The position numbers and the translations under genes were made by a program. Of a stretch of 64,000 nucleotides of DNA, positions 49,852 to 61,606 are shown in pieces (position 1 is the stretch's first letter; each line of letters begins with the position of its first letter). The notes beneath the pieces were generated by a model that saw only the letters and a program-made list of their open reading frames with translations, was not told the origin of the DNA and ran no database searches. Source of the DNA: Seiridium cupressi (taxonomy: Eukaryota; Ascomycota; Sordariomycetes; Amphisphaeriales; Sporocadaceae); the NCBI GenBank assembly GCA_036674765.1, contig JARVKI010000034.1:248001-312000 (forward strand), in the 5' to 3' direction.

Positions 49852-52800
49852 ATGGTACGTCACTCCCCAAAGCAGCCAGAACCTCTCCGGGCCTCTTTCG
49901 ACTGCCCCTCACATCCATCACTTCACGCGTCGCCGCTCACGCACCCAACACAAACACCAAACAAAGCATGATAGCTGACAAGAGACTCTATAGCCGCCTC
50001 CTCCCCACCAAAAACCCGAAAATGTCTTGAAGCGTGCGCAAGAGCTTATCGGCGTTGGCCAGGCGCCGACCGCCCTTAACCTGCTTCACGAGCACGTCAC
50101 CTCGAAGCGGTCCCGCAATGTCCCCATCGCCTCTCTGGAGCCTGTTGTGCTTCTCCTGGTCGAACTTTCTGTCGAGCAAAAGAAGGGAAAGCTTGCCAAG
50201 GATGCGTTGTACTCGTACAAGAACATTGCTCAGAACACCAACGTCGCCACTATCGAGCTTGTCTTGAAGAAGTTTATTGAGTTGGCTGCCGAGAAGGTCT
50301 CTGCTGCCCAGCAAAAGGCCGATGAAGTTCAGTCCTCCCTGGAGGCCACCACGACATCCACCAGTGTCGAGGATCTCGAAGCTAGTGAGACGCCCGAGTC
50401 CATCCTGCTGGCAACTGTGTCCAGCGAGCAGTCCCGGGACCGTACCGACCGCGCCATCATCACACCATGGCTCAAGTTTCTGTGGGAGGCCTACCGAACT
50501 GTCCTCGATATCCTCCGCAACAACGCAAGGCTAGAGATCCTCTACCAGAGCACCGCTACCCAGGCTTTCGACTTCTGCTTGAAGCATGCCCGTAAGACAG
50601 AGTTCCGAAGACTTTGCGAGCTCCTCCGCAACCACGTCCAGACGGCCGCAAAGTACTCGTCGCAAGTTCATGCCATCAACCTGAATGATCCCGACACCCT
50701 ACAACGCCACCTGGAGACGCGCTTCCAGCAGCTCAATGTTGCCGTCGAGCTTGAGCTGTGGCAAGAGGCATTCCGCAGTGTTGAGGATATCCACACCCTT
50801 CTGAACCTCAGCAAGCGGCCCCCCAAGAACATCATGATGGCCAACTACTACGAGAAGCTCACTCGAATTTTCCTGGTCGGTGAGAACTATCTGTTCCACG
50901 CCGCAGCCTGGTCCAGGTACTACAACCTGTTGCGCCAGTCGGCTGCTCTCGTGGCCAGCGGCCAGAGCAAGAAGTCTGACAACCCAGCTGCCAGTGATGC
51001 AGACCTCCAGAAGGCCGCTTCATTCGTGCTGCTCTCTGCTCTCGCCATCCCAGTCATCAGCACGTCCCGATCTCGCGGTGCCATGGTCGACTTTGATGAA
51101 GCTAGAAAGAACAAGAACTCGCGTCTCACACACCTCTTGGGCATGAACTCAGCCCCTACTCGAGCTGTCCTATTTAAGGATGCTCTGTCGAAGTCGCTTC
51201 TGCAGCGCGCTCGCCCCGAGATCCGAGATCTGTTCAACATCCTCGAGGTTGACTTCCACCCCCTTTCCATCTGCCAGAAGATCTCGCCTATTCTTACCAA
51301 GATTGGTGCCGATCCAGAGATGGAGAAGTATATTGCCCCTTTGCAACAAGTCATCCTTACCCGCCTGTTCCAGCAGTTGTCTCAGGTGTACGAGACTGTG
51401 GACCTCAAGTTTGTTGAGAGCCTTGCACAGTTCCCGGAGCCTTACCAAATCACCCGCGGAACCATTGAGAAGTTCATCATGAACGGTAACAAGAAGGGCG
51501 ATCTGTCGATTCGTATGGACCACGCCACTGGTGTACTCAGCTTCGACTCCGATGTCTTTGCCTCTTCCAAGGCTGTCCATGCTGGTTCTGGTGCAGGTTC
51601 GGCTGAGAGCGAGTCTGGCGCTGTACAGCGTCTTCAGAGCACTCCTTCCGAGATTGTGAGGACCCAGCTCACTCGTCTGGCTAGATCGCTCAACACCACT
51701 TGTTTCTTCATTGACCCTACCTACAACGAGGCGCGCATCAAGGCCCGTGAGGCTGTCCTCGCAAGGGCCAAGGCCGGTGCTGAGGAGGAGCATCGTGTCA
51801 TCTTGGCTCGCAAGGAAGTCATTCAGAAGCGCAAGGAAGAAGCTTCAGAACTTCATGCCAAGAGAGAGAAGGAGAGAGTATTGCAGAAGCGTCGTCAAGA
51901 GGCGTTGTTGGCAGAGGCTGAAGAGAAGCGTCTGATTCAAGAGCAGAGAGAGCGCGAGGAGAAGCGACTGAAGGATGAGAGGGATCGTGTCCGAAAGGAA
52001 GAACTCAAGAAGCAGATCGCAGACTTGAAGATCGGTCCCAACGCCATTGACATTGACGTCGAGAACCTGGATGACTTTGATTCCAACCGTCTTCGTGCTC
52101 TCAAGTTGCAGCAACTTGAGCGCGAGAAGAACGATGTCAACGAAAAGCTCCGTATCACCGGGAAGCGTATTGACCATTTGGAACGAGCCTTCCGTAAGGA
52201 GGAGGCCAAGAAGCTTCCTCAAGACTACGAAAAGCAGCGAGAGCTTGATCTTGCTGCCTATGAGAAGGTCAAGGCGGAGACTCTTTCCGAGTCCAAGACA
52301 CTACACAAGGCCAACGTCGAGTTGAAGCACAGACTCGAACGTCTTGTCCCTGAGTATGAGACCTTCACCAAATCGGTTAAGGAGCGACGCCGAGATGAGT
52401 TCGAATCGCGCCAACGCGATGCTCAAAAGGAGTTTGAGCGCGCGGTCGCTGCTCGTAAGAAGGAGTACCGTGATCGTAAGATGCGCGAGAAGCGCGAGCG
52501 TGAAGAACAGGAGCGTGCTCTACACGAGGCCGAGGAGCGCGCCGCCCGGGAGAAGGAGGAGAGGGAGAGATTGGCCGAGCAGAAGCGTGCCGAGCTGGCC
52601 AAGCTCAAGGAGCAGCGCGAAAAGGAGAGACAGGAGGGTTTGGAGAAGGCTGCTATGCAGGCTCGCAGAGAAGAAGAGGCCATGGCAAGAAGACAAGCGG
52701 AGAAGGCTGCAGCTACTGCTGCTCCTCGCCGGGAAGCTCCTACAATGGCACGCACAGAGTCAAGCGACGGTCGCCCCAAGCTCAATCTCCCTGGTGCCGG

Positions 52801-53218
52801 CAAGTGGAGAGAGAGGGAAGTATCGCGCGGAGCACCGGCTGACGGCGCGCCTGCGGCTGCGGCTGCGGCTGCACCACCCTCTCGTGTTGCACCACCCACC
52901 GAGCGTACCGACTCCAACGAGCGTCCGTCTGCATCTGGCCCGCCGCGTCTCAACCTGGTTGGAAAGAGCGGTGGTTCCTCCTGGAGAGACCGGGAGGCCG
53001 CAAAGGGCCCTGCTGCTGGTGGCGCGGCTCCACCCCTCCGCTCTGCCTCTGGCCGTATCCCTCCCCCTGAGCGAGGTGATACACCACCATTGCGTGCTGC
53101 CTCCGGCCGTGGACCCCCGCCTGAGCGCTCCGGCAGTGACACAGCCCCGACCGAGACCCTCAAGGCCTCGGGTGCTCCCGGAAAGTGGGTGCCCCGTCAC
53201 TTGCGGGACAAGCAGTAA
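49852..53218 (+). CDS. TIF32: Eukaryotic translation initiation factor 3 subunit a (eIF3a)
   Basis: Largest scaffold subunit of eIF3, which binds the 40S ribosome and organises mRNA recruitment. Two exons: 49852-49854 (just the ATG) and 49994-53218, with a 139-base intron (GTACGT..TATAG), giving 1075 residues. Joining the ATG to exon 2 gives [20 protein letters not shown], the conserved fungal N-terminus; no ATG-started frame in exon 2 reproduces it. Residues 1-330 are the helical N-terminal region; a PCI domain lies around 340-520 ([37 protein letters not shown]). About 560-890 is a highly charged coiled-coil rich in R, K and E ([20 protein letters not shown]), and the C-terminus is Pro/Ala/Gly-rich with repeated units (SGRxPPPERxxxxPLRxASGR) and ends [14 protein letters not shown]. 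Confidence 0.96.
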
Positions 53219-56200
53219 AGGCATGATATCACATTGGCATAGTTGCAACAGGACAGTCGATGGAATGCATCGGAGTTTGGGGTTTCTGGCACAAAGGTCA
53301 TTCCGGTTCTGTATTTCTAAAAGCCTGCAGTAGTAGCAACAGCATAGTTGAGCAGCTACAAGGCAACGAGACGTCGCACCGCATAATCTGAGTTTTTGAG
53401 TTCTACACTTTTCAGCGCCGTACTATGGCCCCCTGACGGAAAGATGAAGTGGGTTTCTTCCACTGCGAAGTCGGTATTGTTCATACATGAGCATAGTTAC
53501 ATAAATTGCAGACTCCGTTCTTGCTTCAACTGGAATGAGGAATACACTTAAAGGCATCATCAATGACTTTCCTTGGAAGACCAAAGTTGTCGTAATAATT
53601 GCTCCAGTGCATTCTGTTTTACTAAATCTACGTAGTTGTGGTATACTTTGATACATACCCGTATAAATCGTCTGAAGATGGTGACCTGCATAACAGCAAA
53701 CGTATACATCGCAGCGTAGAATAAATAGTATCAGACAATAGTACGATGAGAATCACAAGCTTTGCTGTTTCCAGTTACTTGGTCAATCTGTTCAATGTAC
53801 GATGGGATGAGGCTCGGTGCGTGTCTACCACCAATCTGCATGACTTCAATTCAACGACCCATCCGCATCAAAACATTCGGAAAGACTTGCTGTCCTACGT
53901 CATTCCTCGTTGCTATGTATTATCACATAGCATTTAGTTATCTCTGTGTCGTCTTCGTCTATCTCAGCGTATTGAAGAGAGACCTCCATGTGTCCTCACC
54001 CATATGTCCTGTCCTATGTGAACCTGAATTCCTCCCATGGTTTTTAACAGCGAGATAGAAGTTGCCTTGCAATGCTCGAGTGATATGTACATGATCATTG
54101 GTCATTGGTCTTAACAGAATACATCTTTTACTCGTTTTCCTGGACATTTCAGCTCGCACATGCCATCTTAGGGGCGCCGCTGGTTATACCTGTTGTTCTC
54201 GAGCAGATTTTGCGTGTAAATGATATTTTTTGTCAGAAAGATTCTTGTTTCGAAGGCACTTAATCTCCCCGCTCATTCACGATATCTGGTAAGCGGTGAC
54301 TGAGGATTTTTGTACTACCACAGGAGAAGAAGATAATGGCTGTTATGTTTTTGCCGTCCTTTACATTTTTTGTTATTTGGTGAACATGGCCTCCTAGGTG
54401 GCGATCTCAAGCACGTAAGTAAAGGGTATTTAGAGTCTTCCCTTGTGTACTGTAGCAGACCTTGGCCGGTGGTAAGTTCTTCGGCAATATTGCACAAGTC
54501 TATCTCCGATATTTGATAACAGAACTCCATAAGGACACCAAGGATAGGTGGCATTCACCATTGCAGACACGGCTCTGGATTTTGCCTTCATGTATTATTT
54601 CTCCAGAGCTGAACTCAGTCAATGAGGCGCAAGGGATTATCTCTCCGTTGTCAGCCAGACTTCGAAGCGTGTGACAGAATGAGACTGTACAAGGAGCACG
54701 GCTTGATCGTTTTGGAGTAGAGGAATAAGTTTATTCCGAGAATTACAAGATATTTTCAACACTCTGCAAAATATCTCGCTTGACTAGATCTTTGTCTTGA
54801 TATGGACGCAGCCGCATCTTGTTTCGCGCTTGGGCCTTTCAAGATTGAGTGTCTGGTCACTAAACTTGAACATCGCTGAGGAGATGAAGCAGGATTTATT
54901 TATGGAGTATGACTAGAACTGTCATGAGGTATATAGACAATGCGAGGATTCTGGGTCGGGATTGAAAGGTCACAAAAGAGTCTCGAACGTGGCGAGGATG
55001 GCATTAGCAAGGCTGCCAGAAGTGAGATGCTTGCGTCTGGTATGAGCTATGAGGCCGTGCAATAACCACTTTCAGGTCCAACAGTTACAACAGGTGAAGC
55101 ATAGATCTATTTCTTCGCCAACCTGCTTGGCCAGAGTCTATTTCAGTGCTGCACAATGCCACCGTCATCGAAGTTATGCAAAGGATGCCTCAAGCCATCA
55201 GATGACTCGAATGACGTGTGATACAACGGACTTAATTCCTCCAGTCTCGTGACGGTGGTCTTTGAACAACGCTGATCCGCGGAGACGGTGAAGTCGGAGC
55301 TAGTGACTGGAAATTGAGTTTCTATGCACTCATATAAGAAGCACTTGGTGACCCTCATCCTCGCAAGTCAAGCAACTATTTGGCTTTCGAAACCTGAATA
55401 GTGTGGCACCAAGCGCCAACTCACCAGTCCCAGTACCCTGTACCCTGACCGTGGCCCCTGCAGGATGACGAACTGTACACACATCACAGAGGGCACCTAA
55501 AATCAATGGAGACGGGGGATTTTTATGAGAGCATGCTACGTCTGAGGTGGCAGTTGAAGCGCTATTCGGCGATGTATTCTTACATCGACTCCGGTTGACA
55601 CCATCTCGAACGGCCCTTTGTAGTGGGAGTGCCTTAATCGAAAGTCCACGATCTTTTTATTACCTTTGGCGTGGTCGTCGCGGTTTTGGGTTCTGGAATG
55701 CGGGTGCCACGCGGGCTTGAGGCCTCCCTACGCTGGCGACTGAAGATTTCGCAAAACGAGTCTATTTAATACCGGACCCAAAAGTATTTTAGGTGGAATC
55801 TTCATGTTTTTGCCTCCCCCATTCGAAATATTGCTGGCAGCCGGCTCGTAGTCTGACTCGTTATGAGGAACGGAGTACGTATTGGGTCGTAGTCGAGTTG
55901 CCCTTGCCCAGACACTCGAATAGCCCGCTGGACTATCTAGTGAACGTGGGGAATGAGGCTGTAGAGGGTGATTTACCTGGATGGGAACAGCCATAGATGA
56001 CCATCGTCCCTTCATCCGAATGGAAAGGGGGAACCCTTTGAAGTCTTTGACAGAGATCAGCCAACACTTGTCAAGTTAGAGATCTGCCTTACTCGAGTTC
56101 CCGAGATACCGGGGGAAGACCCGAGCCACGAGGTAGTAGTGTGCGGTGATGCTATAGCCATGGTACATCGCTCATACCAACCATTGAATCAGCGCCCAAG

Positions 56201-56457
56201 TCAAGCCCAATGTCGATGCGGACCAGGTTCGTCTCGGGCTTCTTCAGACATAGCGTAGGCTATTTGGTTTATTGAGGACGGATACGCCACATTAGAACAC
56301 CGACCTTTGCGGCGTGGTGCGGATGATGGTATGAAGCCCCTGACGGTGGTCGTCGTAAGGCTGGATCATGCTTTGGACGCACGTGCAGACAAAGAAGAGG
56401 CCCCTCCGGTGGAAAGTGTTCGTCCCTGTCAAGATTCTCGATTATTTGAAATACAAA
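53219..56457. other. Gene-poor intergenic DNA
   Basis: 3' flank of eIF3a and start of an 8.4-kb gene-poor tract. Only short overlapping frames below 100 codons; no transposase, reverse transcriptase or other motif recognised. Confidence 0.55.
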
Positions 56458-56608
56458 GGGGGGGGGGGGGGGGGGGGGGGAAGAAAGTATTTTGGTGCGG
56501 CGGGGATGTACCCCCCAAGGGCCCACCCCCCACGGACAACAAAAAATCAAAACAAAAAAAAAAAAAAAAAAAAAAAGTAAAAAAACATATAAGACAAANN
56601 NNNNNNNN

Positions 56609-56673
<65 letters not shown>
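56458..56673. other. Assembly gap flanked by homopolymer runs
   Basis: Ten N at 56599-56608. On the left are 23 G (56458-56480) and 23 A (56554-56576) with G/C-run-rich sequence between; on the right are 65 C (56609-56673). Homopolymers of this length directly at a gap suggest low-quality read ends or a polishing artefact rather than real sequence. Open frames called here (poly-Pro/poly-Gly) are not genes. Confidence 0.9.
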
Positions 56674-56675
<2 letters not shown>

Positions 56676-59600
56676 AACTAGATTGTTGCGGCTGGGAGGT
56701 TGACCGCCATTGGCGAACCCGCACGGAGGACAAAGCGTCCGTCCCCGCGATACAATAGATCCAAAACTTGGATCTAGATTTTGTAGACGCTAGAATAAGC
56801 CGACTCGTATATTGAACTACCTCAAGTCCCCCGAATAGTTCAAAACGGCTAATTCAAGCCTTTGTCTACCGAAGCCACATCTTTTAGGCTACGATTTACA
56901 TGATGCTAGGGAAAGGCCTAGGGGAAAAAGAAACAAAGCTCAGGTAAAGGTCCAGGCTTGACGGACTAGTGCTACCTTAGTGGCCTCCTATTCCCTATGT
57001 GAGAATGACGACGACGAAAAGCTGCTCCAGGTCTTGGCATTCGATTCTCTCGATTGCCGGCTGTCCTGGATCTGAACATCGATCACCTGGAAGTTTCCGA
57101 TAGGTTGTAGTAGTGGATATTTTTTAGAACGTTGAAGGTTCCCATCTTAGTCTTGACAAAATAACAACATTCATTAAGCTATAATCGTACACGTGGCTCT
57201 TTATTTATTTACCATAGTGAAGGAGGTGTCCATAGTTGAGGGTAACGAGCGAAGGAAAAATAGGTATACCCATCCCAAGATCCAGCTTTTGATGGCTTCT
57301 ATTATTAGATTAAGTTAGAATATATGCCATACATTATGGCGTTCTACTTAAGCATTTATCATTTGTTGTGCCTCATCGTAAAATTCGGATAATTAAGCAA
57401 AGTGCAACATAAGCGGTCGCCACTAACAACTAAAGTTCTTGTAGCATACGGCGGTCTTAATACCTCCACACCAAGCAAAGAGAATACGAGACATGCCTTG
57501 CGATAGCGTGCATAAAAGGCTTAAATCTGCCATCCGCTCGGGAAGATAAAACTCTGCGACAAGTGGATGTTAGCCTCGATTATTGGCTCGGGTTCGACGG
57601 GATGTATGTAATTTGAGTCGGCAGTTTTTCTGACAATATAATATTTTGATGGGCTAATAGGCTCCCCGCACGTACCCGCATCTTTGTTCAATTTCCTTTC
57701 ATTAAATCGTCGATTTTGACAGACTTACTCGCGGGTAATTCGTCCTCGTGATCTGAAAAATACCGTTCGACTCGACGAGGATATTGGGCAGCCTCGCGGC
57801 GTCGGATATTATCTGACTAGGGCGACGTGCAAGATCTAGAACTGTTAAAGAGGGCGTCGATGCACCTCGATCAGCCTCACACGCTGTATGTTTACGCATC
57901 CTTCTAAGTATCGAATATCGAGTCTTCATAGCGGACCGCCGCCTTCGAGTCTAGATGGGTTAGTTAGGCTCGTACTTCATGTGATGTAGCTAATCGTGCA
58001 TTAGTGATATAGCAGCCCGACGGTTCCAGGGGTAAGCAAATCCGGAGCCTAGAGGGAAAATAGAGAAGAAAAAAGTGGGAGAAAAAAGCTGAAAGAAAGC
58101 GCAGACTGCCGGCTTTTCCATACATATGATCAAGCCTTTTCGGTGTAAGTGGAAAGGGGCACGGAGAATATATGAGGCTAGAAGCGCCTCAATGGTAGCG
58201 GCTGGAGATCGGGGTGTCAAATTACGCCACAAGCGCAGCCAGGAGCGCCGGCACAGGTGGTATTGAAAACACAAACGCTATATCCATTGGGCGAAAGGGA
58301 GCACCTGGACCACTTTTCTTTTGCGCTCTTAGATGGCTGTATTCCAAAGGAATACCGCCAATTAGGGGGCTTTCGCCGCCTCCCTAAACCCCTAGATTAA
58401 CCCTAAGCTACAATGTAATACCCTAATTAACCTAACCACTAACCAACATATCTTGATAGTTATTAACCCGTCTTCTTGGGAATTGAAAAATAGAAGTTTG
58501 AAAATGGGGAAGTACCGAGATTTAGCGTGGTTCAAGGAGCCAATAAAAGCGCAGGATCCTTGATTTTAGCGTATGTGTTTTCGATACCACGGCCGGCACA
58601 ACCGTTATGACGCACCAGTAGCGCCGCTAGACTAGCTAGCGCCCGGTAGTCCAAGTCGCCGTCAATGCGAGTCTGTAAAGCGCTGCCAAGTAGCGAGTTT
58701 TACTGCGCCATACAGGCCACGGCGATAGCCTACCTGTCGGATGTCGCTTCGCTGAGTTTGACGAATAAGCACGTATGGATGTTTCAAGTCGACGGAAAGA
58801 GTATGCTCCTTGTTAGTATGGTGAAATAACAGTAACAAGCAGTATTTACCTATATGGATAATTGCAGGACCAAATTAGGAATTACAGGCACAGTAGCTGT
58901 GAGAGGTCAAGCTGCACTATAATTGCTTCCACTCGGATTTTCCGAGCATAGCCAGCTCGGAAAGTGTACGTAATTACGTGTTGGCATACGGGCACGCTGT
59001 GACACGAGAAACTCTCCCGTGAATAGCAAGCATGTCGTACAAGCTGAGCCGCGAGAGCGATAATTCCTCTCGTAACGATGAAGAGGCATCTATAATCAAA
59101 TCACAGCGCCGAATTTACTTGGCAGCATGCATGCTGTTCAGCTGGTGGCTTGGGAATAAAGTCAATTTCCTGTATTCGAAGGTCAGTGGACATATGTGCC
59201 CATTGGGCCGATATTATTCACAAAGCAAATTTCTGCCTCGGAACGTGCAAATGAATGAACAACTTACCTCGTATGATCACACCGCTTCCCTCGATCCACC
59301 AAGTCTAGGGTAGAGTTTGCAGCCTCTCAAATCTCACTCGCCACTGGTGGTCCGCATTCGAGCTTTCTGCGAGTAGTGCAGCTCACAAAACGGAAACGCG
59401 AGGAAGATCGGTGCAGTTTGGACTAGAGAAGCAGTGAACTGTTCAGCTGGATGATGTGACATTGCAAATAAGCTGGTCATCTGACATAATAGGGAGCCGC
59501 AAGTCCCGGCTACACGGCAGTCGCTGCCATGCTCAGTGAAGTATGTCGGCTCCCTGTATACCAGGACCCGGGGAACACGAGCGCCTCTTGCTGCATAAGG

Positions 59601-61606
59601 GTATTTCTGGGTGACTGAGTTACCTACCGGACTGCATACATAATGTAATGTTGACTAATAGTTGTGTGTTGTGGCAGGGTTATACACGGTAACCAACACG
59701 TACACCCGCATAGCTTGCTCGGCGGTCACCGGCACCAAGATCAGCGCAAATAGTTCGTCCTGAAACTCGAGGACTGCCGAACTAGCACGGTCAGGTCCCC
59801 GAGCTTTCTCTATCCCCTCAGGGCCTGAACTAGGCGGGAGGAGTGGGACTGCGCTAGCAAGGATTATAAAGAGCTCTGATTGGTTTGCGATCACGTGAGA
59901 TACAAGTCTCTACAAGGCTGTGTGCAAATTCTGGGTGAGAGCAATGTACTGGCAGAGTCCCACTCTTTTCGCCTAGTTCAGGTCCTGAGGGGATAGAGAG
60001 CCACACTCCTTGGCTGATCCGAGATCTCGGCCGCGAGGGCATAGAAACAGCTACTAGTGAACGGCCGCGAGCTAGAAGGTTGAATCGGATCGAAGAGAAG
60101 GCTTGTTGACTCGAGTGATGTGAACTATTCCATGGTTGCGGTCCATATTTCATATTCCAAGGCCTCGGAGGCGTATGTAGGGTCAATATGTGCGTGTGTA
60201 CCATCTAGTGGTCAGGTCCAAGTCCCTAAAATACGGTGGCCACGTTACTCGCATGGCCCCAGGCGGTGGCTGCGAATACCGAGTGGACGGCACCGCAGTG
60301 CATTTAGGTGGCCACGGTGGTATTATTAGCTTGGCGAGTCAATGGAAACCCTAGCGCAAGAGAAAGAGGTGAAATTTTCGTGCGAGGTGTAATTGACGTC
60401 AGTGCATCTGCGCAGCAGAAGTACTGCTCAAAGTGCGTCCCGCAATATGGATGAATCCATCCGTGAGGGGCGAAGGCCGAGAAGATGTTATAAGTTAAGC
60501 AGGAGGTGAGTGTCGCAGTCTGAAAAGCTTCATCGACCCCGATTGCCACAGTCTGATCGTGGCGGCCATGAAGAGGCGTCCCTCCCACAGCAACGGGTCA
60601 GGGAATCGCACGACCAAGTTTTCGAGTTCGGACGGTGGGATTCTGGAGTTCGTCTCAAGTTTCTGATTAGGTACCCAGGACCCGCTAGCAGGTCGCCGGC
60701 TTACTACTAGTATGCCAGCCGTGCTCCGAACCGGATCTGCGACCGCCAAGCCCCTGGCACTTGTTCCTGATCGCACACATGGGTAGCCCCGATTGGTGCG
60801 ACCCGCCCACCGAGCCATCGCTAGCTGCGCCGCCCAGGGGATGACGAAGACTGGAGTCGGAACGAAATTTTCCCCCCTTACGAGAAAACGTGCTGACTGC
60901 GGCCCCCATGTGGCTCCATGTAAAAAGCGAGCTAATGCCTTCTGTACGGAGTAGCCCTATACTGCTTCCGGCAAGGCCAGTCCAAGCGCCTGGAGTTCCC
61001 CGTGCAACGGGTACCTGACTTGACCGGCAAAACGGTGTGGCTTGTGGAAGTACCGGCAGCCCAAAGAGGATCCCTGAGAGGGCCCTGCTGGGGCCTGCTG
61101 GGGGCTGCTGGCGTGGGTTGACCTGAGGCATACACCACCAGCATACGACCTTGAATACAAGGAAGTACAGGCTTCCATACGTAAGATTCTGCGTAACATG
61201 TGGTTCTGGCCAGGTCCTGCCTGCTACTGGTGCTAGCGGTGCTGTACCTTAGGATTCCCTTGACAAATCCTTTTCGTCCGAGTCTTATAAGGCGCCATCG
61301 AGCAGAAATGATGATGGAGTGCCCGAGATTTGTTTTGCTTAGTTGAAAGTTTAGAATCGCCCGGCCGGGTCGTGCTTTTCGTCGTATTGAATATTTGGTG
61401 CATGGTCTCGATCGCCAGATCTCTCGTTCTTGATGGTATAATTCCGAGATCTCTTCTCCAGTCGCCACTGACCCCTTGTCACTCTTTTCTATAACCTCAG
61501 TTCTCACACTCGTTAATATACCCCTAATAAATACAACTTACTACTTCTGACAGAGACAATTGTCATCAACATATCTCATTGCTGGATACAATCACACTCA
61601 GCCAAG
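56674..61606. other. Gene-poor, partly AT-rich DNA
   Basis: No gene recognised. The 56.8-58.6 kb part is AT-rich with many short stop-interrupted frames and a degenerate CCCTAA-like patch (58372-58442), as in decayed repeats. A 43-base inverted repeat lies at 59808-59998. The 60.0-61.2 kb part is GC-richer with frames of up to 191 codons on the minus strand, but these lack motifs and overlap. The last 350 bases before 61607 are the promoter/leader of the glycosyltransferase gene. Confidence 0.5.
59808..59998. repeat. Imperfect inverted repeat, 43-base arms
   Basis: Arm 1 at 59808-59850 and arm 2 at 59956-59998 are reverse complements with 39 of 43 positions matching; the spacer is 105 bases. 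All four differences are C in the complement of arm 1 against T in arm 2. No open frame spans the structure. It could be a miniature inverted-repeat element or the remnant of a larger insertion. Confidence 0.85.

Noticed and set aside
52423..53333. Frames of 329 (plus, 52344-53333) and 246 (minus, 52423-53163) codons over the end of eIF3a.
   Set aside because: Both are out-of-frame readings of the charged, Arg-rich eIF3a C-terminal coding sequence.
56269..56758. Frames encoding poly-proline and poly-glycine tracts.
   Set aside because: They are translations of homopolymer runs and N bases at an assembly gap, not coding sequence.
60685..61507. Minus-strand frames of 148 and 191 codons left of the glycosyltransferase.
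   Set aside because: The two overlap in different frames, show no motif, and cover the probable promoter of the gene at 61607.
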